From Cristatella mucedo (taxonomy: Eukaryota; Bryozoa; Phylactolaemata; Cristatellidae): a DNA stretch of 64,000 bases. The DNA is taken from positions 62,001 to 126,000 of the forward strand of contig WPIO01000126.1 of the NCBI GenBank assembly GCA_009760855.2. Direction: 5' to 3'. The notes beneath the pieces are model-generated. The model made no database searches. It was not told the origin of the DNA and saw only the letters and a program-made list of their open reading frames with translations. Positions 34,990-47,349 of this stretch are shown here, piece after piece; position 1 is the first letter of the stretch, and the number at the start of each line of letters is the position of its first letter. The position numbers were made by a program, and so were the translations under genes.

Positions 34990-35503
34990 TCTTTAGCTGA
35001 GACTTTAATGACAGTGTCACTGCAAGTGGTAACCTTGGCCGGAATAGATTTCCAGACTTCGGACAAACTGATAATTTGCTCGATCGCCGAAAGATTTAAA
35101 TTTAGTGCACAGGAAGGTGAGAAGTGAAGGCGCTAAGAATATGGCGGTGCTCGAGCATACTGAAGGAGCAAAGAGGTTAGAGATTTGAGGGTGGTGTGAG
35201 TGAAGCAATCTGTAACCCAGAATGGGGATGTTGAAATAGATTCGTTGCCTTATATAGAACCAGTAAAGCTTGGATAGAAGTGGCATGACCACAGTAACAA
35301 CATTGACGATAAATCAGAAGAGCCGTTGAACTTTTCATTGGCTGCAGACGATTAAGGACCTGGGCATGGAGTCTTGAATAAAGAGATTGCCCTAATATAG
35401 ATGCGATGTCACAAACGAGTGAAGCAGTTTGGCTCTCGCACTCTTACGAAAATAAGTAGGCTTTGATTTTGGCGATGTTTCTCAGCTGAAGGTAGCACGC
35501 CCA
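34990..35503 (-). mobile_element. second LINE family, fragment (unit B)
   Basis: Minus frame 35292-35017 reads LYWFYIRQRIYFNIPILGYR and a KFKSFGDRA end; the upstream text continues to 35500, where the first-family LINE interrupts it. Equivalent to 29290-30270. Confidence 0.7.
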
Positions 35504-35504
35504 G

Positions 35505-36860
35505 ATAATAATAATGATGATAGATTTGTTAGAGCGTCATCAGATAACTCTTTCTCTTTATGGGCACTTTAAATTTGCTGCCAAGGATTCCTGATCGAAT
35601 GCAAAGTGGTAGCATGTACAATATGAACAAGCATAACATGGTTAGAGATGATATGCACAGGGTCGGCATGCAAGTATGGTTAGTGGCAGCATGCAGTGTC
35701 AGCACATATAAGCACAAAAAAGGACGAATCACATGGACCCACTAAATGCTGCGATAAATAGATGCGCTTTTAGTTTCTCTGTAAATATGGCAAAGTAAGG
35801 GGATGTCATGACTCCAATTGGAAGTGAGTTCCAGGATTCGGGAGCGTACGAACTAAAGACACGGTCTCCAAAGGATTTGAGATTCGTACGAGGTATAGGT
35901 CAACGATTAGATTCCGAAAAGCGAAAAGGTGTAGCCTGATGGGAAAGTGATTCTGACAGGCAGGCTGGAGCCAAAGAATGAAGGGACCTTAAAGTAAGTG
36001 ACGGAACCAGAAAGTCAATGTGCTACTTGATTGGGAGCCACTGCAGGTCAGCGAGAATGATGTGATGTGGCAGCTGCGTCGCTCACGACAGACAAGCCTC
36101 AGTGCAGAGTTTTGTGCTAAAGGTAAAAAAAAAGGTATGCTTGATTGCAAAGGCCCGTAGACCACCAAGAAGTGAGTTACATAAGTCGAGACGGGATTTC
36201 AAAAATCTATGGACCAGTTTAGATGTCGTATGGCTGTCTAGCCAAGCCCAAATTTGAGCAATGCTATGTGGCTGAAAGACGGCGACTTGACTGTGGATTT
36301 GATGCGGTCGTCTAATGAAAGGTCACTTTAGAACATAACACACCGATTTTGTGCAGATTCAACTGGGGATATGCTGGCGGAGCCGATTTTGAGCGTTAGA
36401 TTTTCCGATTTCTGAGTCAAAATTGGTTTGCCCATAAGTATTAAGTTGGTTTTATTATCCTTTAGTTTAAGAAAGGTTGTTGGTTTTATTACCATTCATT
36501 TTAAGAAAATTTGCTGCCATCTATGTGCGGATTCCGTCAACACATGCAGCAAGGGAGTTCAGAGAAATCGACTAGTTGGAGTGTTAAGAGGGATCAAAGC
36601 AAGGGCATAGCTGAGTATCATCTGCATAAAAACGAGATTCTAGGTTTCGCCTGGCAATTAAATTGGCAAGATGAAGAGTATAAACCGTGAAAGGAGCCGG
36701 ATCAAGCACGGAGCCCCGAGGTACCCCGTCCTTAATTGGTTCCTCGGATGGTCTTTCCTCGTTCAGATCAAAATTCTGGAGTCTCCCAATGAGATAGAAC
36801 CTGAACCATTGCTGTGCAGTACCAGTGATGACCAAGCTACATGAGAGACATCGCGGGAGT
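35505..36860 (-). mobile_element. CR1/L2-type LINE, 5'-truncated (nested)
   Basis: Starts with ATA/ATG repeats and the gagcgtcatcagataac tail (35505-35560). Minus-strand RT pieces: frame 37024-36584 holds GTAQQWFRFYLIGRLQ, a VPRGSVLDP-type motif and FYADDTQLCPC; the rest of the element down to 35750 is frameshifted. More diverged than the copies at 11.9 and 18.5 kb. Nested at the end of the second-family fragment. Confidence 0.8.
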
Positions 36861-36897
36861 GACGCCAGCTGAACCAATCCTCCAGGTGAGTGTTGAG

Positions 36898-37335
36898 TAT
36901 AATAATAATAATGATAATAATCATACACTTGATAAAGTGCCCTCAGATAACTCAATTTCTTTCTAGCGGCTTCACATTTGCTGCTAAAGAAACACGATCG
37001 AATGGTTAGTGGTAACATGTTCAATAAACAGCAAGAATAACATGGTTTGGGGTGAAATGCGCAGGGTCAGCATCCAAGTTTGGTTAGTGGAAGCATGCAC
37101 AGTGTTAGTAAGCATAAGCACATAAAGAACGAATCACAGGTACCCACCAAAAGCTGTCATTAACGAGTGCGTTTTTAAGTTTTTTATAAATGTGGTCTAC
37201 TCAGGGGATGTCGTGACGGAAATCGGGAGTGAGTTCAAGGCTTTACGAGCATACAAACTAAATGCACGGTCTTCAAAGGATTTGAGGTTTGTACGAGGTA
37301 TAGGCTAGAAGTTAGATTCCTAAAAGCGGGTATGT
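36898..37335 (-). mobile_element. short LINE 3'UTR/C-terminal copy
   Basis: ATA/ATG repeats, then acttgataaagtgccctcag, then the 3'UTR (gaatggttagtggtaacatg) and the reverse of the last protein-coding segment to about 37335. A second insertion next to the preceding LINE in the same orientation. Confidence 0.8.
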
Positions 37336-37339
37336 GTAT

Positions 37340-38740
37340 CATTGCGAGCAGTTGCACACACGAATATTAAATCGGCAGTACAGTAGGCACGGTGTGTTAA
37401 CACTGGATATTAACGCTAATATTATTATCATTTGTTTTTATAATATTTATTATATATTAATATATTAATTATAACATTAACAATATTAACGCTGGGATCC
37501 ATGCGAAAGCTAGCGACAGTCAAGACCAATCCTAGCTCCAGAGAATCCCAAAGTGTATTTTTGGGTCCGCTGATCTCCTTCGTCGACTAAAGTAGAAACT
37601 AAAGCCGTAGAAACTAAAGCCGTAGAAACTAAAGCGGTATAGGGGACCCAACAGTGAGGTTTTACAGCTTGTGGGTGACAGTGGGTGAGTCTATAACTTT
37701 AGTCTTAGTTGCAAGGGATGTGAGGCATACAATCGTATCACGGGAATGAAACAAAAAATTATTTCTAGGAGCAAGTACCCAACCATGCGTCGCACAAGTG
37801 ACTTATAAATAAATGCTCTGTGTGTACACAATGCCTGATAAATGGTCGAGCGGCACTTTCTCAAGCGGCAACTGCCTCCAAACCAAGCTGCTGCCGAATG
37901 AAATTATTTTCAATCCAAGAAGGTTTGATTTTTAGGAATATCTCATGCGAGACTGTATTAGTGAGAAGATTAATGTTTCTATACAAACTTATAGAAAATC
38001 AAGAGATAACGGTATGCATTTCTTGGCACTGCATATAAACTGAAAAAGAATCGTTAAATTGGATTAGCGATAACAACACAAAACGAATACGAGCCTGATG
38101 AAGGACGCCACAGCGACTCACACCCGACGGAACGCTACAGTGAAAATCCACACACCCACGAAAGCTTCGAAGGTGCGGCAGTAGGCGTAAGCCCACAAAC
38201 AAAAAGTGCAAAGAAAAACAGAGCAAGCTATCTTGGAATCAGATTACTTCAAGTGCTTCTTTCAGGCGTCGTCAAGTATGCGATTTTGGGATCTAGACTT
38301 TTGGTGCATATGAAACAAAGGCATTACCTTCACAATATTTTTTAAGATGGTGGTAGGATCGAAAGCTGAGAGGCGAGTTTTTGAAACAAGTCAGCCCGAG
38401 CAAGAGAAAATGAAGGAACCGAAAATTCAATTGGACTACTTAAGAATCAACGTGCTTCTCTATGGATAGCCAGTGCATTGGGAAACATGCGGTGCAATGT
38501 CGGCATCATAAAATTTGCGACAGGAAAATCTCAGGGTCTAGTTTTAAATTATAAGTGAGCAATTTGTTAATGAAGTCTAGATTGGGGTATCACGGATACT
38601 TAAAACTTCCCTACGGTGCCCTATCTAGCAAAGTAAGTGGATTTTTGATGTTTTACTCAATTTATACAAAGAAGAATCGAGTATCGAGCCGATTTGGACA
38701 CCCAGCAAAGTATTACTTAGTAACAGGAGGCATAGATACC
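37340..38740. repeat. diverged array block between units B and C
   Basis: 37600-37640 holds a 15-base tandem (taaagccgtagaaac, three times). From 37860 the text resembles 54750-54870 (ccaaaccaagctgct, aggaatatctcatgcgaga), and 38390-38440 resembles 55225-55265 (agcccgagcaagagaa). The frames 37820-38038, 37999-38226 and 38555-38770 are not conserved, so none is called. Confidence 0.55.
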
Positions 38741-40145
38741 GTGCACAGGCTATGGGACAGCTGCTTCTGAGCCGGTTTTGATGGCAGGACTGCTGTGGGC
38801 CACAGCACTACATAATTTACTGGCTCGACGAGGCACGGACCAGGGTCTAGTCCAAATGGTGCTCACCTAAGCTGCTATTAGGCTCAATGTTGAACTATCC
38901 GTCTAATTGGAAGCAGCCAAAGCTTCGGTGACCTGGCGTCCGGGTCTCTTTCGCCCTTCGGGCCATAGAAACCGGAGTGGCACCGCCGGGGGGGGGGGGG
39001 GGTGGGGGTGGGGCCCATAGGGCGACCGAATTACACACACATAAGCTAGATCCCTCTCTCTTTCTATTGGCGAGGTTCAATCGGAGTGTATACGCGTAGA
39101 AGTGTCCGTTGAGGTGTAAGTTTGAATTGGTCGGCTTACAGAACGTTGGTGGTCTTACTGTAAAGAGCTCTCGTATTCGTCTCTTTCGACTCTTGAGAGT
39201 GCAACATAATCTGCTGCTGTAGGCTGCCTCGGTCTGCTTGGCACTGGACCGCGGTGCTGCAGCAGACGATGTCTGCTTGGCACTGGACCGCGGTGCTGCA
39301 GCAGACGATGGCTCGGATCTGCCTGCTCGGCAGGAGACAGAGCGACGCGAAATGGCTGCACTCGCTGCTGCCTACGTCGTGGGTTGGACGGAGCCCATAC
39401 TTCTGTAAGCGGCACAAATGCCCCTCTTTTAATTCTTTCAATTTCACCGATAGAAATGCATGATCTGCAAGAACTCAACACCTCAACCCAAATTCTGGAC
39501 CGCTCACCAGGTTTTCCCCAGCTTCGATAACGCGGCGATAGTTGCACTCGATCGAGCTAACTCGACGTCGTCACGCTGGCTCGGCTATCTTCGCGGTGGG
39601 CAGCTCCGCTTACCGCCTCGGGCGCTGCCGCCGCCATTTCTCGTTCGACAGACGAGACTGGTGGCTGCGTCATTCCAAGCCAGACAATGAACCACCCGCC
39701 GCCTAGGATACTAATCTAACAGTGGTTTACTTGAATCCTCGAACCTTAGCACTGCTTTTAACTTGCAGTACGCTTCTCTGCTTCCTTTGTAAAAGGGGAC
39801 TCTTCCTTTGGTTTGGCATCTTTTGGCTGCCCGACTGGTGACAGAATGTTGTAATTCTCCTCGGCGAAACTATCGAGCATGGAGTCTGTTGTTTCAAGGT
39901 TGAGTTATGTACGTCAGTGAGCCAGCACCGGTAGCCGCCAGCGCTGCTCGCTCGGCCACTTTCGCATGCGCACTCTTCGTTGCTTTGGTATCATTGGAGA
40001 CTATGATGGCAGAGCGATCGAGAGGTTTGGAAAAGGCATCGTTCCTTTCACAGTATTTTTTGTTCCAGGAAGTGCTGGCGGCATTCCTGCTCCCAACAAC
40101 GATAGCTTTCCGGTGGTCACTCACTCGCCCGCATAACACTAAGTT
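38740..40145 (+). pseudogene. relic SOUL copy C
   Basis: 38750-39010 is the 5' flank with a G-run (38989-39012). 39200-39445 is exon 1 debris: a 39-bp direct duplication (39233/39272) in the signal-peptide region, then ggcaggagacagagcgacgcgaaatggctgcactcgc-type text coding the EWLHSLLP area, then gtcgtgggttggacgg and acttctgtaagcgg. 39993-40140 is exon 3 debris (gatcgagaggtttgg, tcgttcctttcac, gctcccaacaacgat). I do not find exons 2 or 4. Frameshifts and stops throughout. Confidence 0.7.
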
Positions 40146-40599
40146 ACGAACAGTAAGTTTGGTACGATTATAGGGCTAGTGTGCTCGCTCTTCACGACCG
40201 AAGTCGTTGTGGTCTATCCTTTATTGCTTACCACAAGCGGTGGTGATAGCCGTTAAGACTTTTCTGCCGCTATGTAAATGAGGCAGTTAAATCAGCTGAC
40301 CTTTAGTGCAGATTTGCTGCGAAATACAAGAGCATGAAGGAATTTGCCAAATTGTTGTCGATGGCTGCTGTTGTAGTGGTATAGTTTAAAGAAAATAAAT
40401 AGCAAAAGGATTAGTCTGCTTATGGATGGATGATGCGGAAGTTCGAAATTTTAAAGAAGAGTAAAGCAATGAGCAGAGGTTAGGATCGAGGTCGGAGCGA
40501 AAGGTTGAGAAACTGTGGATAGAGCTAGAAAGAATGAAAAGGCTTGAACGACAGATGGATGGGTTGGATGGAATGGATGGGATGGACGGGATGGACGGT

Positions 40600-41260
<661 letters not shown>

Positions 41261-41339
41261 TAGGGAGAGAGAGGCAAGCGGAAGCGAGGAAGCAAGAGAG
41301 ATGATCTAATTTGAGGAATCAAGAATGAGAAGGGCGAGA

Positions 41340-41660
41340 GGCAGATAGTGAGGATAACGATAATACTCCGCTTAAAGACAGTTGGCGACAGAAGCTTTAG
41401 CTCTGCAGGTCCAAGACAGTGGAACTCGATTCCACAGTTCTTACGCAACGACAACTACTCTCCTACTGCCGACTACGGCACAACTTTTTCAGCGGTCCTG
41501 AGCTGCTACTTCTATGCTACTCACTACCTCAACTGCTCTCCTGACTCTGCTATGCTTCCCACTTTCTCTTTGTTGCGTGAGACGAAGTCTGATGGCTACC
41601 GAATGCGTACCGAAAGCCGCTTAGGCTGTGAGTGCGCTATACAAAACTCTCCTGCGTAAC
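41340..41660 (+). mobile_element. old LINE C-terminal fragment
   Basis: Frame 41348-41659 reads LKTVGDRSFSSAGPRQWNSIP, the conserved C-terminal block of CR1/L2 proteins, then a diverged tail ending ...CAIQNSPA. Related stretches at 22715 and 54430 belong to the same insertion copied with the array. Confidence 0.7.
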
Positions 41661-41764
41661 ACCCACATGGTCTTTATGACTTTGTGGAGTTACAGACGGA
41701 GATACGTTACATTGCAATACATTTCGATAGCACCTTAAGACAACTAATAATGACAATTATAGTA

Positions 41765-41960
41765 CATTTATTATAGCACTATCTGAGAACTCGATCTCTT
41801 TCTATACACTTTACACTTGCTGCACAGGAGGAACTGAATCTCTTTCTAGGCACTTTACAGATGCTGTATAGAAAGCACGATCAAATGATTGGTGGTAACA
41901 TCCGCAAGCAGCATGCAGAGTGCAAGCAAGCATATGCACACAAAAAACGAATGGGGTGGC
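41765..41960 (-). mobile_element. LINE 3'-end copy with internal repeat
   Basis: catttattatagcactatctgag, then two successive versions of the tctctttcta.actttac stretch (41800 and 41832), then 3'UTR (gaaagcacgatcaaatgattgg). Similar to the copy at 49683. Confidence 0.7.
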
Positions 41961-43450
41961 TCGGCTTTCACTCTTATACATACTTTCATTATCTTATTTC
42001 ACATTAATCCTCTAATCATTGGTGAGTACGTTTCTTCTTATTAGAGCCACACTCAAAGCAAAAACTGGCAAGTATCGCGCTTTCAGAAAGGTTCACATGA
42101 CTATCTTCCTGTAAGGAAAACTCCCCTATAAGCACCTACAGTCGTTCGACGTAGGTATTAGAATAAACATGATCCAAAACCTGGAATATTAATGATTTTC
42201 AGCAAGTTCACCGTGAATTCGATTTCCCTGGACATTTCATCAGCTCTTGAAATTCTAGGAAAATGTCCCTGTCTCAATTTGCATCATTGAGGGTTTGTGG
42301 CTTATATGTGCGCGTAAACATAAATGAATAAATATATATTTATAATTATATATATTTAAACGCACATACGCGCGTAACAAGCCGTAAACGTCAATCACAT
42401 CTTTGGGTGCCCTGTGAACAGAGCTTAAGGATCAAGAAGAAATCAAATTTTTTTTTAGAGCAAGTTAATAAAGGACCAGGCAAATGAATTGCAGAATGCT
42501 CCTTCTGTTTATTTTTTCCATATTACAATTGTTGAAACCTGTTTATTAAAATGACTATTCAGACTCGAGTTGCCGAGAAAAGATCTTTTCCAAAAAGTGT
42601 TTCATTGAACATGTACTTTCCTCTGAGTGATTGCAACCAAACTAAGTCAGTGAATTCTGCGGATTATTAGCATGATGTTAAAATGCATTCCCTCAAAATA
42701 GGACCAAGATCCGATAGAATAGCTCCTCTGCAACAAGCAGGTTCACAATGAGTAATACAAGATCTTCTGAAAAAATTAAAAGAAGGAAGAAACATACCAA
42801 AATTAATTTAATTATAACTTGTAACAAGTTTAATTCTTAGTGGAAACAAGCGAAAACCTCTTTCATCACTGGCCTAATTTAAGTTTCTGCAAAGTAGTCT
42901 GACAAAAGAATCTCTACAGTAATAATTGTCGAATGGAGTAGTAGAAAAAACGGGTGCCAAAACTATCAAGAACCGCCACGGAAATTCTTGAATCACAATC
43001 TTTGATCCAGCCAAGTTAAAGTAAGTATGTTTGACGATCCTTCGTATCACCAAAGCTAGGTAATCGGTAGAATACACATGCAACTCGTTGTCACTTCCAC
43101 ATTAATTGGATTAGGCCAGCGACCAAAAATGTCGGTTCACCGAAAAGCAGACTTCTAAAGGGCATTGACGCTTTAAATGCACAGCAAATTATCATACTTA
43201 TTGGGTCAAACTGCGATTTACGAAGACATAGTAGCTTGCGGAGACTGGTACCCAAGCGACACCTAAAGGCGAATAAAAACTAAAACAATTGCAATAGGGC
43301 ACCTTACCCCAGAGGTAAGTTGTAAGTAATTTGTGACCGATGTTATTGTTTCAACTCAACAGGTAAACGTGCGCCAAGTTTAAGGTGAACACCTGTAACC
43401 TTCACTGACCTCCATGGCGCTCAATGCCTCGTCTGTTTAGGAACAATCAA
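41961..43450. other. unassigned stretch
   Basis: AT-rich, no gene or clear repeat. Around 42296-42385 there is an imperfect palindrome centred on an (AT)-rich core (tgtgcgcgtaaac ... acgcacatacgcgcgt). The frame 42874-43083 on minus has no recognisable features. Confidence 0.4.
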
Positions 43451-43459
43451 TAATTATTC

Positions 43460-44260
43460 TCAATAAACACTACATACGACCTTCAATTGATGCTGCAAGT
43501 GATTCAAAGACTCTCATTGCTGCTTAGCTTTTGTGCGTCGTGTTTGACTATTTTTTAATGTATGCGATGTAAAATATTGCCCAAGGCTAATAATATCATT
43601 GCAGTGTAAACAGATTCGAACAAAAGTACGAGGTAAAGCATGGCTTTAATCTTGTGAAGACTCTTTCACTCGTTAGCCAACACGCCAATTTGCAAAATTT
43701 CTGACCAAATCGTAAGTGTGCTTTTTGATCCCTAGTTTCTATGCTCTAAGCAGAAAAAAAAGCTTTTAAGGGCGTTCGGAGCATTCGCAAAATTCACGTG
43801 ACAAGCCACAGGGTCAGTAGAGCACTCTGAGCTACGACTGACGGATGACCGGTTCGAGCTTCTATTTAGAACTCGGACGGAGAGCGCTCTGAGAGAGTAA
43901 AGCATTGGTTCAATAGCCGATTCAACAGCCTCAGTATTTAGCAGCAGAAGAACGCTTGCGGCTACCGCCCTGCCCCCATACAGGCGAACCGACGATTCAC
44001 GCGGTGCAGTTCAAGGATATTGCTTCTGAGCTAATACGAAGAAGCATACAGTCACGTGTCCATATTTAGGGTATTCCAGAGATTTGAATGAATAACAATC
44101 AGTTTCATACATTTTAGCACCGAACGGCAGCAGCAAGCAAAAGTGAAAGAGAAATCGCGTATTTATACTTATTTAATGCACTGAATACACAGATGCATAT
44201 TGCCTTGAATCTATGATAAATGTATCTATCTTAATAATATGTGCGCATATTTTCGTGCGT

Positions 44261-44302
<42 letters not shown>

Positions 44303-44567
44303 GCCCGCACAGGCGATGGTCAAAACTCTCTGCATGCATACGCTCAGTAGGACGCTACTCTAGGCATAGAGAGAAGTTATGCTTAACCGGAACGAAGTCA
44401 CAAGACTAACTATGGACTGGATACAGTCATTTTATCAGTGCAGCAAGAGAACGTCATCAATATTCAGGCAATTTAAAATTGCCCCGGGGCTCGATCTCAC
44501 AAAATTGGTCGTTAAGGCCAGCAACCTACCCCTAGGAGAAACCAGGGCGACATTTGTGTATGCGCTT

Positions 44568-44633
<66 letters not shown>

Positions 44634-45560
44634 GTGTGCATATGTATGTGCTCGCATGAATGCACAAGTGGTAGACAAAACTTGCTGTATTCATACGCCC
44701 GGTAGGACACTACTACTCTTTGCATATAAAGCAGTTCTACTTAACCGGAAGGTAGTGATAAGATTTTCCGTGGGCAGGGATAAAGTCATTTGATAAGTGA
44801 AGCAAGGCAAAGTTCATTATTGCATCAGGCATATGAATGTGCTCACACACAAAATAAAAATTAATAACAGTAAGAGACCTGCAATATCTTTGTAAAAATA
44901 ATCTTTGTGTGATAGATATATACGTAAAGTCATATAAATGGAATGAAACCGTTTACGAAAGTATGCACCGCCAAACCAAACTGCCACCAAGAGTCATTTT
45001 GATTTTGACTACGTCCGATTTTAAAATTGACGAATGCTAGACCATGCTATCAAATTAATTAATACAGTTATGCACTGTTGAAGCCCCTCAAGATAACCAC
45101 AACTCTGTCGAGGCATTTTGCATATGGTAAAAGCAAAACAAACCATCTGATCAATGAGACTCACATTCACTTTGGTAGCAGGCACAAGTACAATTATCAA
45201 GGGCAATGAAATGCCACGACAGCCAGATGGACTGTAGCTCCATTTTTAGTGTCAAGTCAGAGACTTTCGAGATGTAATTCGATGGCAAGTTACAGACTCA
45301 AGGTGCTGCACAGTGTTACAAAGGGGTGCATCGACTTCAACGTTTGGAGAACAGGGACTAGGCCGCCAATAAAGCGCTCGTGTAGCTGCTAGTACCAGCC
45401 GGCTCGAGACAAACATCGGCGCTCAGCTGCTGCTCAGCCTTCGAGGCACATCTACCGACTTTTCGGTGCAGCACCAATGCGCACAAGTAGGCGCCGAAAG
45501 TAGCGAAGCACTGCCGAAATTAAAACTGCCCATAGCCTAAGATCACCAGTCTATATCCGT
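43460..45560. repeat. diverged array blocks X and Y, with SINE and (GT)n
   Basis: 43463-43520 resembles the region after exon 4 in copies A/B (caataaacactac...). 43560-43990 is a diverged block X. 44090-45400 is a diverged block Y, with an old minus-strand SINE at 44425-44560. (GT)n runs lie at 44264-44297 and 44569-44637. The coding-like frames over the GT repeats (44379-44705) are repeat artefacts. Confidence 0.6.
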
Positions 45561-46199
45561 GACGTAGACGAGAAGCTCAGTCGACTGAGACCGACGGACG
45601 GACGCACAGGCGAGATGCTGCGAGGCTCCAAGAACGGGTTATAGCTGAGTGCCTCTAGTAAGACTTCGGCTAGATACACGCTAACCACCCACGCTGTATG
45701 ACATTAGCGGTTCCTAGCCATGATAATTCCGGAACCGGGAGTAATAGTTTGGCAAGAGTAATCGAGCCGATCTAGCACGTCGCCGCGTAAATACGAACGA
45801 AGCTCTCAATTCTAGAAAATTCAAATTTGACGAGGCCCTACAAGAGCACTGAAGGAATAAGCCCGGTGGCATTCTGTAAGGCCTGGGGAGTATGTATTTA
45901 AGCCAGGTTAGCCTGGCTCCTTACCTAACCTTCTAACCTTCTAGCATTCTAACCTTCATTCTCTCGCCCGAGCGAGAGAATGAAGGGACTTAACGTTGAG
46001 CGGCAGGACGTAGCAATCAATGCACTGCTCGATAGGGTGTCAGAGAATGTCGGGAGCGCAAGTATTGCAACGTCACAGTTTAGATATTCACCGCAGACGA
46101 GGATTTTGGCTTATTTAAAAAAATCGGCGAGCATTTCGGGGCGCAGACAGAAAGAGCTCGTGGCAGACTGCGACAGAAAGATCTCGTGACAGACTGCGG

Positions 46200-46650
46200 C
46201 AGACGCTGAAATGGGACATGGCCACCACAACTTGAGTTGCGGTGCTCTTGTCGAAAGAGAAACTCGAGGTTGTTTAAAGTTACCTCACTCAGAGCTGACA
46301 GAATCTAGTGTGAAGCTCCCCGTTTGGACTTCCAGCAAGGTTTTACTTTGTAAAAATAAAAATCTCGCAAATTCCAATTCCAGGCTATAGTGCAGCGGCG
46401 GCTGAGCCAGAGTTCAGAGGGCAGGACGGCTGCGGGCCACAGCTCTGCTCGGTGAACAGGCACGAGGCGAGGCGCGAGCACGAGCTTCGCCTCCACGTGC
46501 TGCTTACCAAAGCTGCCAAGCGAGTCAACGTCCATTGGTTAGCTAAATTTGAAGCGGCCACAGCTGCGATTCGTTGGCATCGGGGTGAAGGCTGCCTATT
46601 GAGCCACTGAAATCCAAGTCATGCCGCCAGGGGTTCAATGTAGCCAGGGG
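46200..46650 (+). promoter_or_regulatory. SOUL 5'-flank module, unit D
   Basis: 46210-46330 resembles 56775-56920 (gggacatggc..aacttgagttgcggtgctcttgtcgaa-type). 46385-46640 is the flank module (cggctgagcc, gaagcggccacagctgcg, tgaaatccaag). A possible short transposon (46741-47252) separates it from the relic gene. Confidence 0.55.
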
Positions 46651-46740
46651 TCATATCGAATTACGCTACTTCACCACTCGGTCTCTCCTTGTTGATAGGA
46701 TGTCCGCGTGTGTGGGCGGGGGATATGTAAAAAATGCATG

Positions 46741-47252
46741 TACAGTCAGCCCCTGTCTTAAGAAATAGATAGGGACCGGAAAACTTGTCAGATGTCGAAA
46801 TTTCGTTAGTCAAGAATGGTATGTGATGCATTCTGCTAGGATACGCTCTGACGAAGACGTTGAGAGGTACCCGAATCAAATTTATTTTTACAAATACAGA
46901 GCAAATAATTAACAAATAAGAGCACGTAATAAGATTAAATTGTGTAGCTAATGATAAATCACAGCACAAACCACGAGAACTCACGAGATAACTATGACCA
47001 TGTCTTACCTCTAACAAGTCACGCAAGCAAAAGAGTCCTCGGTACCCACGACGCGTTGCTGTCAGACATCGTTTCCTCCCAGCTGTTTACGGCGTTGTCG
47101 AATCTATTGACCGCACGAGAATTTTAAAAGCTTTCTTGGGTAAATTTTTATTTTTGATTTTTTGCTTGACTGTGGCCGAGTTTGTATCTCCGAATTTTCG
47201 TACGTCGATTCTTCGTTAGTCTGGGGGCGCTGGCTACCATCGTAAGTTGACT
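46741..47252. mobile_element. possible pogo/Tigger-like short DNA transposon
   Basis: Begins cagtcagcccctgtc and ends ...gtaagttgactg, so both ends give CAGTCA when read inwards. Internal stretches near both ends are similar in reverse (tcgaaatttcgttagtc / gactaacgaagaatcg; acgaaaattcgg). This is the pattern of terminal inverted repeats of Tc1/mariner-pogo elements. Length about 510 bp, no transposase, and it lies between the flank module and exon 1 of a relic gene. Confidence 0.45.
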
Positions 47253-47349
47253 GCATACCTGCGTACGTACGTACAGTTTCGGCGGCTGGCTGCTGAGTTC
47301 TGGTCTTATAAATAGGAGCTCATTCACTCGTCTTATTGGAATCTGCAGA

